Part shown: one piece after another, positions 24,457-32,843 of the stretch
How positions within the stretch are numbered: the stretch's first letter is position 1
How the letters are laid out: every line of letters starts with the position of its first letter
NCBI GenBank assembly: GCA_902598825.1
Contig: CACKDD010000005.1
Coordinates: forward strand, 1-62,863
Direction of reading: 5' to 3'
Length of the DNA stretch: 62,863 nucleotides
Source: an uncultured Pelagibacteraceae bacterium
GTDB taxonomy: Bacteria > Pseudomonadota > Alphaproteobacteria > Pelagibacterales > Pelagibacteraceae
Program-made: the position numbers and the translations under genes
The notes under the pieces: generated by a model
What the model saw: the letters and a program-made list of their open reading frames with translations, nothing else
Databases searched by the model: none
Told to the model about the DNA's origin: nothing

Positions 24457-25308
24457 TCAAGTTTGTCTTCTTACAATAAAAACAAAAATTACTGAAGTTA
24501 CCATCATGATTAATGCATAAGCTGCAGTTGGAACCATATATATCATATCATTACCAAATAATTGTATTCCCACAAAAACTGCCAAAGTTCCATTTTGGAG
24601 ACCAGCCTCTAAAGATATGCATCTTCTTTGAGCAACCCCAGTTGCAAAAAATTTAGCAATATAAAAAGCTACAATCATCATTGTAACATTTAAAGTAAAA
24701 GCAATCATTCCAGCTTTTTCTAAAAACATAACTATGCTATCCCATTCCTCGATATAGATAGCAATAAAAACAATGCAGAATAAACCAATGGATATTTTAT
24801 TGATAATTTTCATATTATTTACAATAAAATTATCTGCAAGTTTTCTAATAATCATTCCAATCAATACTGGAACAGTTACAACCAAAAACATTTTTAAAGA
24901 TATACTGAGCATAGATACCTCTTTTTTGACGTATGTAATGTCAAATAATTCTATTGATAAAAAAACCACATAAGGAACAGACACTATACTAATTAAACTA
25001 GTAATTGCTGTTAAAGATATGGAAAGCGCAACATCTCCATTTGCAAATTTTGTAAGTACATTTGAGGTTACACCACCTGGTGCTGCAGCTATTAACATTA
25101 CACCTAATGCTAACTCAATTGGAGTTTTTAAAATAATTATTAAAAAGTATGCAATTATAGGAAGCAATACCAACTGACAAATTAATCCAATAAAAAATTC
25201 TTTTGGATTTTGAACTACTCTAGTAAAATCTTGAACTGTTAAAGACGCACCTAGTCCCAGCATTATTAATGCTAATGCTATAGGCGCTATTGTTGTTACT
25301 ATTCCCAT
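24457..25308 (-). CDS. Bile acid:sodium symporter (BASS) family transporter
   Basis: A 283-residue membrane protein with nine to ten helices. The MLIAAAPGGVTSNVLTKFANGDVALS segment is the BASS signature in the crossover helix region. Family members import bile acids, pantoate, pyruvate or other organic anions with sodium. Convergent with the DMGDH-like gene (no gap). It may import or export an organic acid or sulfonate linked to the neighbouring pathway; the direction and solute are unknown. Confidence 0.87.
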   Translation of the reverse strand: MGIVTTIAPIALALIMLGLGASLTVQDFTRVVQNPKEFFIGLICQLVLLPIIAYFLIIILKTPIELALGVMLIAAAPGGVTSNVLTKFANGDVALSISLTAITSLISIVSVPYVVFLSIELFDITYVKKEVSMLSISLKMFLVVTVPVLIGMIIRKLADNFIVNNMKIINKISIGLFCIVFIAIYIEEWDSIVMFLEKAGMIAFTLNVTMMIVAFYIAKFFATGVAQRRCISLEAGLQNGTLAVFVGIQLFGNDMIYMVPTAAYALIMMVTSVIFVFIVRRQT

Positions 25309-25372
25309 TTCCCTCTTAATGAAATTAATAATTAATTAACAGTACATTAAAAATTTTTTAAAAAAAAGTTTT

Positions 25373-26392
25373 TTATGAAATAGTTAAAAGATTAAGAACT
25401 TTTCTTATAAATTTAGCTTTATTTTTGAAAATTAATTTTTGATATGGTAGAACTCTTCGAATATTGAAACCTGATAAGACGTATTGTTTTTTTTCATTTA
25501 ATCTTAAGTAATCATTTTTTAATAAAAACTTACATTTCCTAATAACTGTTGCTCGAGGGATTCCAGTCATATCAGAAACAGACATCGCACTAACACCGTT
25601 ACTTTTAGCTTTATCACCTCTTATCATCTCTTCGTTAAATTTATTATAATCACCTGTAAATAGTTCTTTCTGAAAATCCATATAGTCATGTGTTTGATTG
25701 GAGCCGTTCCTTTTATTTAAGGCTGTTTTATAATTAAAAGCTTGGTTCATACAAACTGTTCCCCAAACATGAAATGTTGTTAAGTCTTCAAACATATCAT
25801 GATATCCAATAATCATTGGAATTTGCATCCTGTAAAACCATCTCCAAGTTATAGAGAAATTTTTCTTTAACACATTTTCAATCATTTTTACTTCAAGTTT
25901 TTTGGAGTAAAGTTTTTCTTTAGTAAGTATTTCTGAAATTTTTAAAATATAGCCAGCTGTATATTTCATTTGTCTTTCAGGCTTAATAAAACTAAATGAC
26001 CTTCGATCAATTATAATTTGTTTTTTCTGTCTTTTAAGCACTCCTAATTTTTCAAGTTCTAAAACTTTTCTTCTAACAGTTTCTTTTGGTAATTGAAGTT
26101 TTTCACATAACTCTGTGATGCTAAATTTATCTATTTGGAGAAAATTTTTTGAATAATATTGTTCATACGATAATTTAATATTCATCTGATCATAAAATTG
26201 TAAAGTTTTTTCAACCAGTGAAATGATAATCATATATTTATAGTGATCCTTGAAAGCTTGATAAACTGCATTCATCCATCTCCACTGATGATTGATCCAA
26301 TCTTTTCCTAATTGATCATAGTTGGCCATCATATGATCATAAACTTGCTCATCGTTTAGGACTTTTGAAAAATCTATTTGTTGTAAACTCAT
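25373..26392 (-). CDS. Transcriptional regulator with two winged-helix segments
   Basis: A 339-residue protein of unrecognised family with two helix-turn-helix regions: residues about 91-130 (ITELCEKLQLPKETVRRKVLELEKLGVL) and about 270-300 (VSDMTGIPRATVIRKCKFLLKNDYL). Both resemble MarR/GntR/IclR-type winged helices, and there is no clear ligand-binding domain. I chose the ATG at 26392 because a consensus promoter lies upstream of it but inside the longer frame that starts at 26440. It probably controls the neighbouring catabolic genes or the divergent small genes (inference). Confidence 0.72.
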   Translation of the reverse strand: MSLQQIDFSKVLNDEQVYDHMMANYDQLGKDWINHQWRWMNAVYQAFKDHYKYMIIISLVEKTLQFYDQMNIKLSYEQYYSKNFLQIDKFSITELCEKLQLPKETVRRKVLELEKLGVLKRQKKQIIIDRRSFSFIKPERQMKYTAGYILKISEILTKEKLYSKKLEVKMIENVLKKNFSITWRWFYRMQIPMIIGYHDMFEDLTTFHVWGTVCMNQAFNYKTALNKRNGSNQTHDYMDFQKELFTGDYNKFNEEMIRGDKAKSNGVSAMSVSDMTGIPRATVIRKCKFLLKNDYLRLNEKKQYVLSGFNIRRVLPYQKLIFKNKAKFIRKVLNLLTIS

Positions 26393-26407
26393 AATTGTAT
26401 AAATGAG

Positions 26408-26436
26408 ATTTGAAACCCAGAATGGACATGTGTCAA
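26408..26436 (-). promoter_or_regulatory. Sigma-70 type promoter for the two-wHTH regulator
   Basis: On the minus strand TTGACA (26431-26436) is separated by 17 bases from TCAAAT (26408-26413). The -35 box is a perfect consensus and the -10 box matches four of six. A start site about 7 bases downstream would leave a leader of only a few bases before the ATG at 26392, and it argues against the longer open frame. Confidence 0.4.
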
Positions 26437-26504
26437 CCATATTATGACCCAGTATGAACTTTTACTAAATTGTTTAGTATCTATTTTGTTGGTTAAATGA
26501 AATT

Positions 26505-26732
26505 ATGAGTGATAAAGGCTTTGCAGATAATCAAACTAGTATCGAGACCCCAAATGATATTGGAGTTGCTGAAAAGCCTTCATCAAATCAGACCGTTTCT
26601 GGAAGGGTAGATATTAACGTTCTTAAGTCAAAACTCCAAGAGAGTGAAAGTAAAGAATTTAAAAAGAATATGACTATTCTATCTGTCCTAATTTTAGCTT
26701 TAAGTACTCTAGGTGTTTACCTTTCTTTCTAA
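26505..26732 (+). CDS. Small tail-anchored protein A (DINVL paralogue)
   Basis: A 75-residue protein: a polar, disordered N-terminal half, a DINVLKSKLQESE helix (about 37-49), a lysine-rich linker and one C-terminal hydrophobic helix (about 56-74). It shares the DINVL-x-x-(R/K)-(I/L)-(K/Q) block and the overall layout with the next gene, so the two are paralogues arisen by tandem duplication. The stop overlaps the next ATG (TAATG). The C-terminal anchor suggests attachment to the inner membrane facing the cytoplasm. Function unknown. Confidence 0.65.
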   Translation: MSDKGFADNQTSIETPNDIGVAEKPSSNQTVSGRVDINVLKSKLQESESKEFKKNMTILSVLILALSTLGVYLSF

Positions 26733-26977
26733 TGTTTGCAAATTTCAAAAATTCGTGGTCTACTAGAATTATGAAAAATGTGGGATTTAGTGTTAAAGAG
26801 AAACTAGTTGCTAAATATTTAGAAAAAGATCAAAAAAATGTTCAACCTAAAAGCAGCGATATTAATGTTCTTTTAAACAGAATTAAATTGGACAAAAAAA
26901 GTGAAAAGAGAAAAAAAATTTATTTTTCAGCAGCAGCTTCCACAGGGTTAATATTATTTGGATTAATTATCTTTTAG
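26732..26977 (+). CDS. Small tail-anchored protein B (DINVL paralogue)
   Basis: An 81-residue protein with a basic N-terminal half, the SDINVLLNRIKLD helix (about 42-54), a lysine/arginine patch and a C-terminal hydrophobic helix (about 62-80). It begins on the last base of the preceding gene, so translation is coupled and the two products are probably made in equal amounts. Related in design to protein A but with a positively charged N-terminus in place of an acidic, polar one. No family recognised. Confidence 0.65.
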   Translation: MFANFKNSWSTRIMKNVGFSVKEKLVAKYLEKDQKNVQPKSSDINVLLNRIKLDKKSEKRKKIYFSAAASTGLILFGLIIF

Positions 26978-27030
26978 TAATTCTTAATAAATCTCATTAA
27001 ATTTGTAAGTATTTGTTCAATTAATTGATA

Positions 27031-27058
27031 TTGAATCAATTTATTAAACTATTATAAG
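27031..27058 (+). promoter_or_regulatory. Promoter of tRNA-Met
   Basis: TTGAAT (27031-27036) and TATAAG (27053-27058) separated by 16 bases, placing the transcription start about 8 bases before the tRNA. Good sigma-70 match in an otherwise empty AT-rich gap. Confidence 0.45.
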
Positions 27059-27072
27059 TCAAAACAATATAT

Positions 27073-27149
27073 GGCGGGGTAGCTCAGTTGGTTAGAGCGC
27101 GGGACTCATAAGCCCGAGGTCAGTGGTTCGATCCCACTTCCCGCTACCA
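27073..27149 (+). tRNA. tRNA-Met (CAT)
   Basis: A 77-base cloverleaf including an encoded CCA. The acceptor stem pairs with two G-U ends, the D arm (GCTC/GAGC) and T arm (AGTGG/CCACT) are intact, and the anticodon loop CTCATAA reads CAT. The first base pair of the acceptor is G-T, unlike the C-A mismatch of initiators, so it is an elongator tRNA-Met; a tRNA-Ile2 with modified CAT cannot be fully excluded. The pair closing the anticodon loop (A31-G39) is a mismatch. Confidence 0.93.
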
Positions 27150-27162
27150 TAATATCGAAGAT

Positions 27163-28005
27163 ATGAATGACCAAGATATAACTGTTATAATCACCTCTTT
27201 TCATAGTGATGAAAAAATTTTTAATTGTATTGAGTCAATAAATAAGGATGTAAAGATAATTGTAGTAGAGAATTCAAATGATCAAGAACTAAAAAAAAAA
27301 ATTCAATCTAAATATAAAAACGTAGATTGTATATTATCAGAGGAGAATTTAGGTTATGGAGCAGGAAATAATTTAGGCTTATCAAAAGTCCTAACTAATT
27401 ATGCATTGATTGTTAATCCTGATGTAACTTTAGAAAATGATACGATTGATAATTTTTTTTTAACTATTAATAGTGTTAAAAATTTTGGAATAATTGCTCC
27501 AATATCAAAAGATGAGATATATACTAATTTTAGTATAGATGATGATAAAAATCTTAAAGAAGTTGAAAGTGTAAAAGGGTTTGCAATGTTCTTAAGTATG
27601 AATACTTTAAAAGAAATTAAATTTTTTGATGAAAATTTTTTCCTTTATTTTGAAGAAATTGATTTATGTAGAAGAATAAGAAAAAATGATATTAAAATAT
27701 ATATTGATCCTTCAATAAAAGTAAATCATATAGGAGGGACGTCTCATAATTCTGAAATAAACAAAACAATGGAGCTATCAAGAAATTGGCATTGGATGTG
27801 GTCGTCTTTTTATTATCATAAAAAGCATTATGGATATATTAACGCTCTTCTTAAGATTTTTCCAAAATTACTATCATCTTTAATTAAGTTTATTTTTTAT
27901 TTATTAATTTTTCAAAAATTTAAAAGTGATATTTACAAACACAGAGTTTTTGGCATTATTAACTCTGTTTTATTAAAAAAATCATGGTATAGACCTAGAA
28001 TCTAA
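27163..28005 (+). CDS. Glycosyltransferase family 2 (rhamnosyltransferase-like)
   Basis: A 280-residue GT-A glycosyltransferase. The nucleotide-sugar fold begins DITVIITSFHSDEKI, with the acidic metal site in LIVNPDVTLEN (about 84-94) and a catalytic ED/EEID region in FLYFEEIDLCRR. A hydrophobic C-terminal tail (about 225-250) suggests membrane association. It probably adds a sugar to a surface polysaccharide. It begins 14 bases after tRNA-Met and precedes an epimerase. Confidence 0.86.
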   Translation: MNDQDITVIITSFHSDEKIFNCIESINKDVKIIVVENSNDQELKKKIQSKYKNVDCILSEENLGYGAGNNLGLSKVLTNYALIVNPDVTLENDTIDNFFLTINSVKNFGIIAPISKDEIYTNFSIDDDKNLKEVESVKGFAMFLSMNTLKEIKFFDENFFLYFEEIDLCRRIRKNDIKIYIDPSIKVNHIGGTSHNSEINKTMELSRNWHWMWSSFYYHKKHYGYINALLKIFPKLLSSLIKFIFYLLIFQKFKSDIYKHRVFGIINSVLLKKSWYRPRI

Positions 28006-28027
28006 TATTGAATTTATTTAATTTAAA

Positions 28028-29041
28028 ATGACAAAAAAGTATAAGATATTAATTACTGGAGCTGCTGGGTTTTTAGGTTCTCATTTATCAAAAAAATTAA
28101 CTGAACTAGGTCATACTGTTGTTGGAATAGACAACATGATAGGAGGTTATAAAGATAACATCCCGAATAATATTGAGTTCCACGACCTAGATTGTTGTGA
28201 CTTCTCAAAAATAAAAAAGATTATGAAAGGTGTAGAAGTAGTTTATCATTGTGCGGCAACAGCACATGAAGGTCTATCAGTCTTTTCCCCGTATGAAATT
28301 ACAAGAAACAATTATTTAGCTTCTGTTTCAATTTTTTCAGCTGCTATAAATGAAAAAGTAAAAAGAATAATTTATTGCTCATCAATGGCTAGATATGGTA
28401 ATCAAAAAACACCTTTTACTGAAGATATGAAAGCAAAACCAGTAGATCCATATGGCATTTCCAAAGTTGCAGCAGAGGAGGTTTTAAAAAATTTGTGTGA
28501 ACTGAATAATATTGAGTATGTTATTGCTGTCCCACACAATATAATTGGTCCAAAACAAATTTATACAGATCCTTATAGAAATGTTGTTTCTATTTTTTTA
28601 AATAGAATGATGCAGGGAAAAGCTCCCATAGTTTATGGTGATGGCGAGCAAAGAAGATGCTTTTCTTATATTGATGATTGCTTGAGCTGCATGATACCTA
28701 TGCTAGATCAAGAAAATTTGAATAAACAGACTATTAATGTAGGGCCAGATGAGGAATTTGTTACAGTTAATAAAGTTGTTGAAATTTGCTCTAATATTAC
28801 AGGTTCAAATCTAGAGCCTATCCATATGGCAGATAGACCTCAGGAAGTTAAACATGCAACTTGTTCGGCAGATAAAGCAAGAAAACTTTTAAATTATAAA
28901 ACAAAAGTTAGTTTAAATGAAGGAATTAAGCAAACTTATGAGTACATAAAAAAAAGAGGCACTAAAGATTTTGATTACAGGCTATCAATTGAGATTGATA
29001 ATGATTTAACTCCCAAAACTTGGAAAAATAAAGAAATTTAG
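28028..29041 (+). CDS. NAD-dependent sugar epimerase/dehydratase
   Basis: A 337-residue extended SDR of the UDP-glucose 4-epimerase type. It has the NAD motif TGAAGFLGSHL (11-21), a serine-containing CSSMARYG loop and the catalytic Y-x-x-x-K (YGISK, about 141-145). It interconverts nucleotide sugars, probably feeding the adjacent glycosyltransferase. The exact sugar is not determined. Confidence 0.88.
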   Translation: MTKKYKILITGAAGFLGSHLSKKLTELGHTVVGIDNMIGGYKDNIPNNIEFHDLDCCDFSKIKKIMKGVEVVYHCAATAHEGLSVFSPYEITRNNYLASVSIFSAAINEKVKRIIYCSSMARYGNQKTPFTEDMKAKPVDPYGISKVAAEEVLKNLCELNNIEYVIAVPHNIIGPKQIYTDPYRNVVSIFLNRMMQGKAPIVYGDGEQRRCFSYIDDCLSCMIPMLDQENLNKQTINVGPDEEFVTVNKVVEICSNITGSNLEPIHMADRPQEVKHATCSADKARKLLNYKTKVSLNEGIKQTYEYIKKRGTKDFDYRLSIEIDNDLTPKTWKNKEI

Positions 29042-29049
29042 TTTGTTGA

Positions 29050-29727
29050 TTAAAAAATTTTTTTAAATTCTTCTAAGCTTATAACTCTCAAATATTCTTT
29101 ATAGTTAGTGTAATAGTCTTTAAATTTTAAATTATTAATTGGTTTATCTAAATTCAAAATTGAAGAATTTTTATTCTTTTTAATTACCCCAATTCCTTGA
29201 TCCATTTCACAAGTAAAAATTTCTAAATCTTCTTTTTGTCTAAGATCAGTTATTGCTTTCCAAACGTCTCCGTTCCAAATCATTCTATATCTAGGTACTG
29301 CTTGTTTACTTAAGCTATCAGGCATACAATCATGTACTAAAATTATTCCATTTTCTTTAAGGCAATCAACTGAATTCAAAATATCTTTCTTTACTTGATC
29401 GTATGTATGTAAACCATCAATAAAAATGATATCGAACATTTCACTATTTGCTTGAAAAAAATCATCACTTGTTTTTCTTATGTTGCCACCACTTATAGGA
29501 TCGACACCCTTTTTATTATTAATTCTAATTTTTGAAAATAATTGATCTTGATCACAACCAATTTCTAGATAGTTAGAATAATTGTTTTTTTTAATTAAAT
29601 ACTCAATTAAATCCCACCGATGATAGTTTTGTGGAAAATTATAAGTTAATTTTCCTTTAAAACTCTCTACAAAAGTTTGATAATAAATTTTTCTGAAAAA
29701 TTTAGTGAATTTATTAAGTTTTTCCAT
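29050..29727 (-). CDS. Class I SAM-dependent methyltransferase
   Basis: A 225-residue protein with a Rossmann-type core: motif I in YLEIGCDQDQ, an acidic motif and the IIFIDGLHTYDQVKKDI segment typical of the Methyltransf_24/cephalosporin-hydroxylase-like group that also includes TylF. The target is unknown; surface sugar O-methylation is possible because two sugar genes lie next to it. Encoded opposite to the epimerase with 8 bases between stops. Confidence 0.82.
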   Translation of the reverse strand: MEKLNKFTKFFRKIYYQTFVESFKGKLTYNFPQNYHRWDLIEYLIKKNNYSNYLEIGCDQDQLFSKIRINNKKGVDPISGGNIRKTSDDFFQANSEMFDIIFIDGLHTYDQVKKDILNSVDCLKENGIILVHDCMPDSLSKQAVPRYRMIWNGDVWKAITDLRQKEDLEIFTCEMDQGIGVIKKNKNSSILNLDKPINNLKFKDYYTNYKEYLRVISLEEFKKIF

Positions 29728-29737
29728 TTACAAGATT

Positions 29738-30265
29738 TTAGTGTCCAGGGAACTCTATTAAATTTTCAACTTTATACCCCTTATTAATTAAATTATCAGA
29801 TCCATTTAAGTCAAACAAGTTAATTACAAAAATAAAAGCAGCGATATTACCTTTAGAAATTTCTATAAGTTTTGCTGCAGCTTCTGCTGTACCTCCTGTA
29901 GCAATTAAATCATCAATTATCAAAACTGAGTCTTTTTCATTTATAGAATCTTTGTGAACTTCAATCGTTGCTTTTCCATACTCAAGTTCAAAATCAACTG
30001 AATGAACCTCAGCAGGTAGTTTATTTTTTTTTCGTAGCATAATAAAAGGTTTTTTAAGTATATAGGAAACAGCTGATGCAAAAACAAAACCTCTAGACTC
30101 AATTGCAGCTACTTTAGAAAATTCGAATTTTTTTGATCTTTCTATAATTTGGTTAATAGTTTCTGCAAATGCATTTTCATCTTTAATAAGTGTTGTAATA
30201 TCTCTAAATAAGATTCCTTTTTTTGGATAATCTGGTATTGATCTAATATATTTTTTAAGGTCCAT
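29738..30265 (-). CDS. apt: Adenine phosphoribosyltransferase
   Basis: A 175-residue purine salvage enzyme that makes AMP from adenine and PRPP. The PRPP-binding motif VLIIDDLIATGGTAEAA (about 119-135) and the FRDITTL N-terminal motif are diagnostic. It is divergent from a nucleosidase gene with only 7 bases between the start codons. Together with that nucleosidase and the spermidine synthase fusion it would recycle the adenine from methylthioadenosine. Confidence 0.94.
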   Translation of the reverse strand: MDLKKYIRSIPDYPKKGILFRDITTLIKDENAFAETINQIIERSKKFEFSKVAAIESRGFVFASAVSYILKKPFIMLRKKNKLPAEVHSVDFELEYGKATIEVHKDSINEKDSVLIIDDLIATGGTAEAAAKLIEISKGNIAAFIFVINLFDLNGSDNLINKGYKVENLIEFPGH

Positions 30266-30272
30266 TATTTAT

Positions 30273-30806
30273 ATGAATAGAATATTTGTAGCTGCATTAA
30301 AAGAGGAAACCCAAGGTTTAAATTTTTTTTATCATACAGGTGCTGGTAAAATTAATGCAACTTATAATTTAACAAAATTGATTAAGATTCATCAACCTAA
30401 AGAGGTAATCAATTTTGGGAGTGCTGGAGCTATTTCTAAAAATTTGGAAGGTATAGTAGAGTGTACAAAATTTTATCAGAGAGACATGGATGTGACTGCT
30501 CTAATGAATTTAAAAATTGGGGAAACTCCTTTCGATGATATTAATGAAATAATTCTTTCTTCCAATGGATATTCTTGTGGAACAGGAGATAGCTTTGTAA
30601 CTGGTTCAATACCTATTAAAGTGGATGTTGTTGATATGGAGGCCTATGCATTTGCAAAAGTTTGTAAATTAGAAAATATTAATTTTAGATGTTTTAAATT
30701 TATTTCTGATAATGCAGATGAATCTGCAAGTTTAGATTGGAAAGAAAATTGCAAAAAGGGAGCTAAATTATTCAAGCAGAAATTGAAAATTTTGAACTTA
30801 TCATAA
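30273..30806 (+). CDS. Methylthioadenosine/S-adenosylhomocysteine nucleosidase-like protein
   Basis: A 177-residue, short member of the purine phosphorylase/MTA-SAH nucleosidase family. The GSAGAIS loop and the VDMEAYAFAKVC motif (E as purine and ribose contact, about 128-140) and a D in ISDNADESA match. Standard MtnN is about 230 residues, so this form lacks part of the N-terminal region. It would release adenine from MTA formed by the downstream spermidine synthase. Confidence 0.82.
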   Translation: MNRIFVAALKEETQGLNFFYHTGAGKINATYNLTKLIKIHQPKEVINFGSAGAISKNLEGIVECTKFYQRDMDVTALMNLKIGETPFDDINEIILSSNGYSCGTGDSFVTGSIPIKVDVVDMEAYAFAKVCKLENINFRCFKFISDNADESASLDWKENCKKGAKLFKQKLKILNLS

Positions 30807-30863
30807 AATAATATTAATTGAATTTTAAATAAAAATCTGTAGTTAGGTTATTAGGGAGTTTTA

Positions 30864-31904
30864 ATGACTAAAGTTGGCGAGCATATAACACTAGATATAA
30901 TAGGCACAACTAAAGAATATGACCCTTCCATATTTGAAAAAGTAATTCACGATATTGCAAAAGCAGCAAAAGTAACAATCTTAAATATTTCAAAATATAA
31001 ATTTGAACCACAAGGATTTACAATCTTAGCTTTATTAGCTGAAAGTCACATAAGCTTTCACACATTTCCTGAAAAAGGAATTATAAGTTTTGATTTTTTT
31101 ACATGTGGTAAGGTAAATCCTTCCGTAGCAATTGACATAATTAAAAAAAATTTGGATTATAAAAGAATTGTTAAGAAAGAATTTAACAGAGATACAAAAT
31201 CTTTATATCATGATATTTATAGTTCACCAGGTTTGCAAAAATCATACGTTGTAAATAATGTGTTAGAAGATTTTAAATCTAAAGTCGGTCAACATATAGA
31301 AATTTTAGAATTAGAAGAATTTGGTAAATCTTTATTTATTGATGGTGAAATTCAAGTAGCATCATCAGACGAACATTTATATAGTTCAACTTTCGTTGGA
31401 GCAGGTTTAAAATTAAATAAAGATAATGAGAGAGCAGCAATTATTGGTGGTGGTGATGGTGGTGTTGCGAGAGAATGTATTTCTAAAAAATTTAATTTTG
31501 TTGATTGGTATGAGCTTGATCCTGAAGTAGTTGAAATATGTAATAAACATTTGGGTAATATAAGCAATAAAGCTACAGAAAAAAATTCTGTTAAATGTGT
31601 TTGGGGTGATGCTTTTGAAAGTATTAAAGCTGTAGGTGAGGATACTTATGACCATATATTTGTAGATTTAAATGATGATCAGTTTTGCATTGATTTAGCT
31701 GCAAAAAATATGGACTCACTTGTAAGAATTTTAAAACCAAAAGGAGTAATTACAACTCAAGTTGGTAGTCAAGACAAAAAACCTCTTCAAGTTGAAAATT
31801 GGTTAAACGTTTTTAATCATCATTTTGGAAATACTAATTTATCAAGAGTTTATATACCTAGTTTTGATTGCTCTTGGAATTTCTCATCTTCAATCAACCA
31901 CTAA
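30864..31904 (+). CDS. speD-speE: S-adenosylmethionine decarboxylase-spermidine synthase fusion
   Basis: A 346-residue fusion. Residues 1-115 are an AdoMet decarboxylase proenzyme (SpeH type): the cleavage site is E60-S61 in LLAESHISFHTFPE, giving a pyruvoyl group on S61, with H66 and C81 as catalytic residues. Residues ~130-346 are an aminopropyltransferase (SpeE): FIDGEIQ, IIGGGDGGVARE for decarboxylated AdoMet and the VDLNDDQF loop. The two consecutive steps of spermidine synthesis would occur in one polypeptide. A ribosome site GGGAG precedes the ATG. SpeD needs self-cleavage, so the fusion would still separate a short beta chain from the main chain. Confidence 0.93.
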   Translation: MTKVGEHITLDIIGTTKEYDPSIFEKVIHDIAKAAKVTILNISKYKFEPQGFTILALLAESHISFHTFPEKGIISFDFFTCGKVNPSVAIDIIKKNLDYKRIVKKEFNRDTKSLYHDIYSSPGLQKSYVVNNVLEDFKSKVGQHIEILELEEFGKSLFIDGEIQVASSDEHLYSSTFVGAGLKLNKDNERAAIIGGGDGGVARECISKKFNFVDWYELDPEVVEICNKHLGNISNKATEKNSVKCVWGDAFESIKAVGEDTYDHIFVDLNDDQFCIDLAAKNMDSLVRILKPKGVITTQVGSQDKKPLQVENWLNVFNHHFGNTNLSRVYIPSFDCSWNFSSSINH

Positions 31905-31968
31905 ATTTTTCTTTTTAAATTCTTTATTTTGTGAAATACTTACTCCAAATTTATTAAAGGAGAAAATA

Positions 31969-32799
31969 ATGAACATAATAAAAAAGACTATTTTTTCAAT
32001 TCTTGCTTCTTTGTTAATTATTGGGAACGTTTATGCGTCTGATAAAATAAAGATTGGAACTGAAGGTGCTTATCCTCCATGGAATTCAAAAGATGCTTCT
32101 GGTAAGTTAATTGGTTTTGAAGTTGAATTGGCTTGGTCATTATGTAGATACATGGGAAAACAATGTACGATAGTAGAACAAGATTGGGATGGAATGATAC
32201 CAGCTCTAATCATGAGAAAATTTGATGCGATTATGGCAGGAATGTCAATAACTGCAGAAAGACAAAAAGCTATTAGTTTTTCACAAGGTTATGCTGATGA
32301 AGTTGCATCTTTAGCAGTAATGAAAGGTTCAGATCTAGAGGGAATGGATACTCCTGAGGGTGTTAATCTTACTTTAGGTGGTTCAAGTGTTAACAAAGCT
32401 CTTAAAACTTTAACAGGAGCTCTTGCTGGAAAAACTGTTTGTACTCAAACAGCTACAATTCATCAAAACTTTCTAGAGTCAGGTAATGTTGGCAAAATAA
32501 ATTTAAGAACTTATAAAACTCAAGATGAAGTAAACTTAGATTTAGCTTCTGGAAGATGTGATGTTGCATTAGCTGCAGCAGTAGCTTTTACTGATTATGC
32601 AGAAAAGTCTGGAAAACCAGTTGTACTTGTTGGTCCAACTTTTTCAGGTGGGGCATTTGGTAATGGTGTTGGAGTTGGTATTAGAAAAGATGATACTGAA
32701 CTTTTAAAAGCATTTAACAAAGCTATTAATCAAGCAAGAAAAAATGGAGACATTAGTAGAATAGCTACTAAATGGTTCGGTTTCGACGCTTCTATGTAA
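31969..32799 (+). CDS. Polar amino-acid ABC transporter, periplasmic binding protein
   Basis: A 276-residue family 3 solute-binding protein, like HisJ/ArgT/OccT. The signal peptide (1-24, ending VYAS) is followed by IKIGTEGAYPPWNSKDASGK, a close match to the lysine/arginine/ornithine group, and DWDGMIPALIMRKFDAIMAGMSIT. I use the ATG at 31969 (AAAGGAG site) although the frame is open further upstream. Its ligand is probably a basic amino acid or a related cation, such as an ectoine-like compound. Confidence 0.9.
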   Translation: MNIIKKTIFSILASLLIIGNVYASDKIKIGTEGAYPPWNSKDASGKLIGFEVELAWSLCRYMGKQCTIVEQDWDGMIPALIMRKFDAIMAGMSITAERQKAISFSQGYADEVASLAVMKGSDLEGMDTPEGVNLTLGGSSVNKALKTLTGALAGKTVCTQTATIHQNFLESGNVGKINLRTYKTQDEVNLDLASGRCDVALAAAVAFTDYAEKSGKPVVLVGPTFSGGAFGNGVGVGIRKDDTELLKAFNKAINQARKNGDISRIATKWFGFDASM

Positions 32800-32814
32800 T
32801 AATTTATTTGAAAT

Positions 32815-32836
32815 GGCGGTTATTTAATTAACCGCC
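32815..32836 (+). terminator. Hairpin between binding protein and permease genes
   Basis: GGCGGTTA pairs with TAACCGCC across a 6-base loop, 16 bases after the binding-protein stop and 8 bases before the permease start; three T residues follow. The T-run is short, so it may be an mRNA-stabilising or attenuating structure rather than a full terminator. Confidence 0.5.
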
Positions 32837-32843
32837 TTTCATT

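Noticed and set aside
27001..27072. Attachment site next to tRNA-Met
   Set aside because: No repeat of the tRNA 3' end was found downstream in the window, and no integrase is present.
31352..31655. Minus-strand open frames inside the spermidine synthase gene
   Set aside because: They lie fully within speE in reverse frames and have no family features; they are shadows of the real gene.
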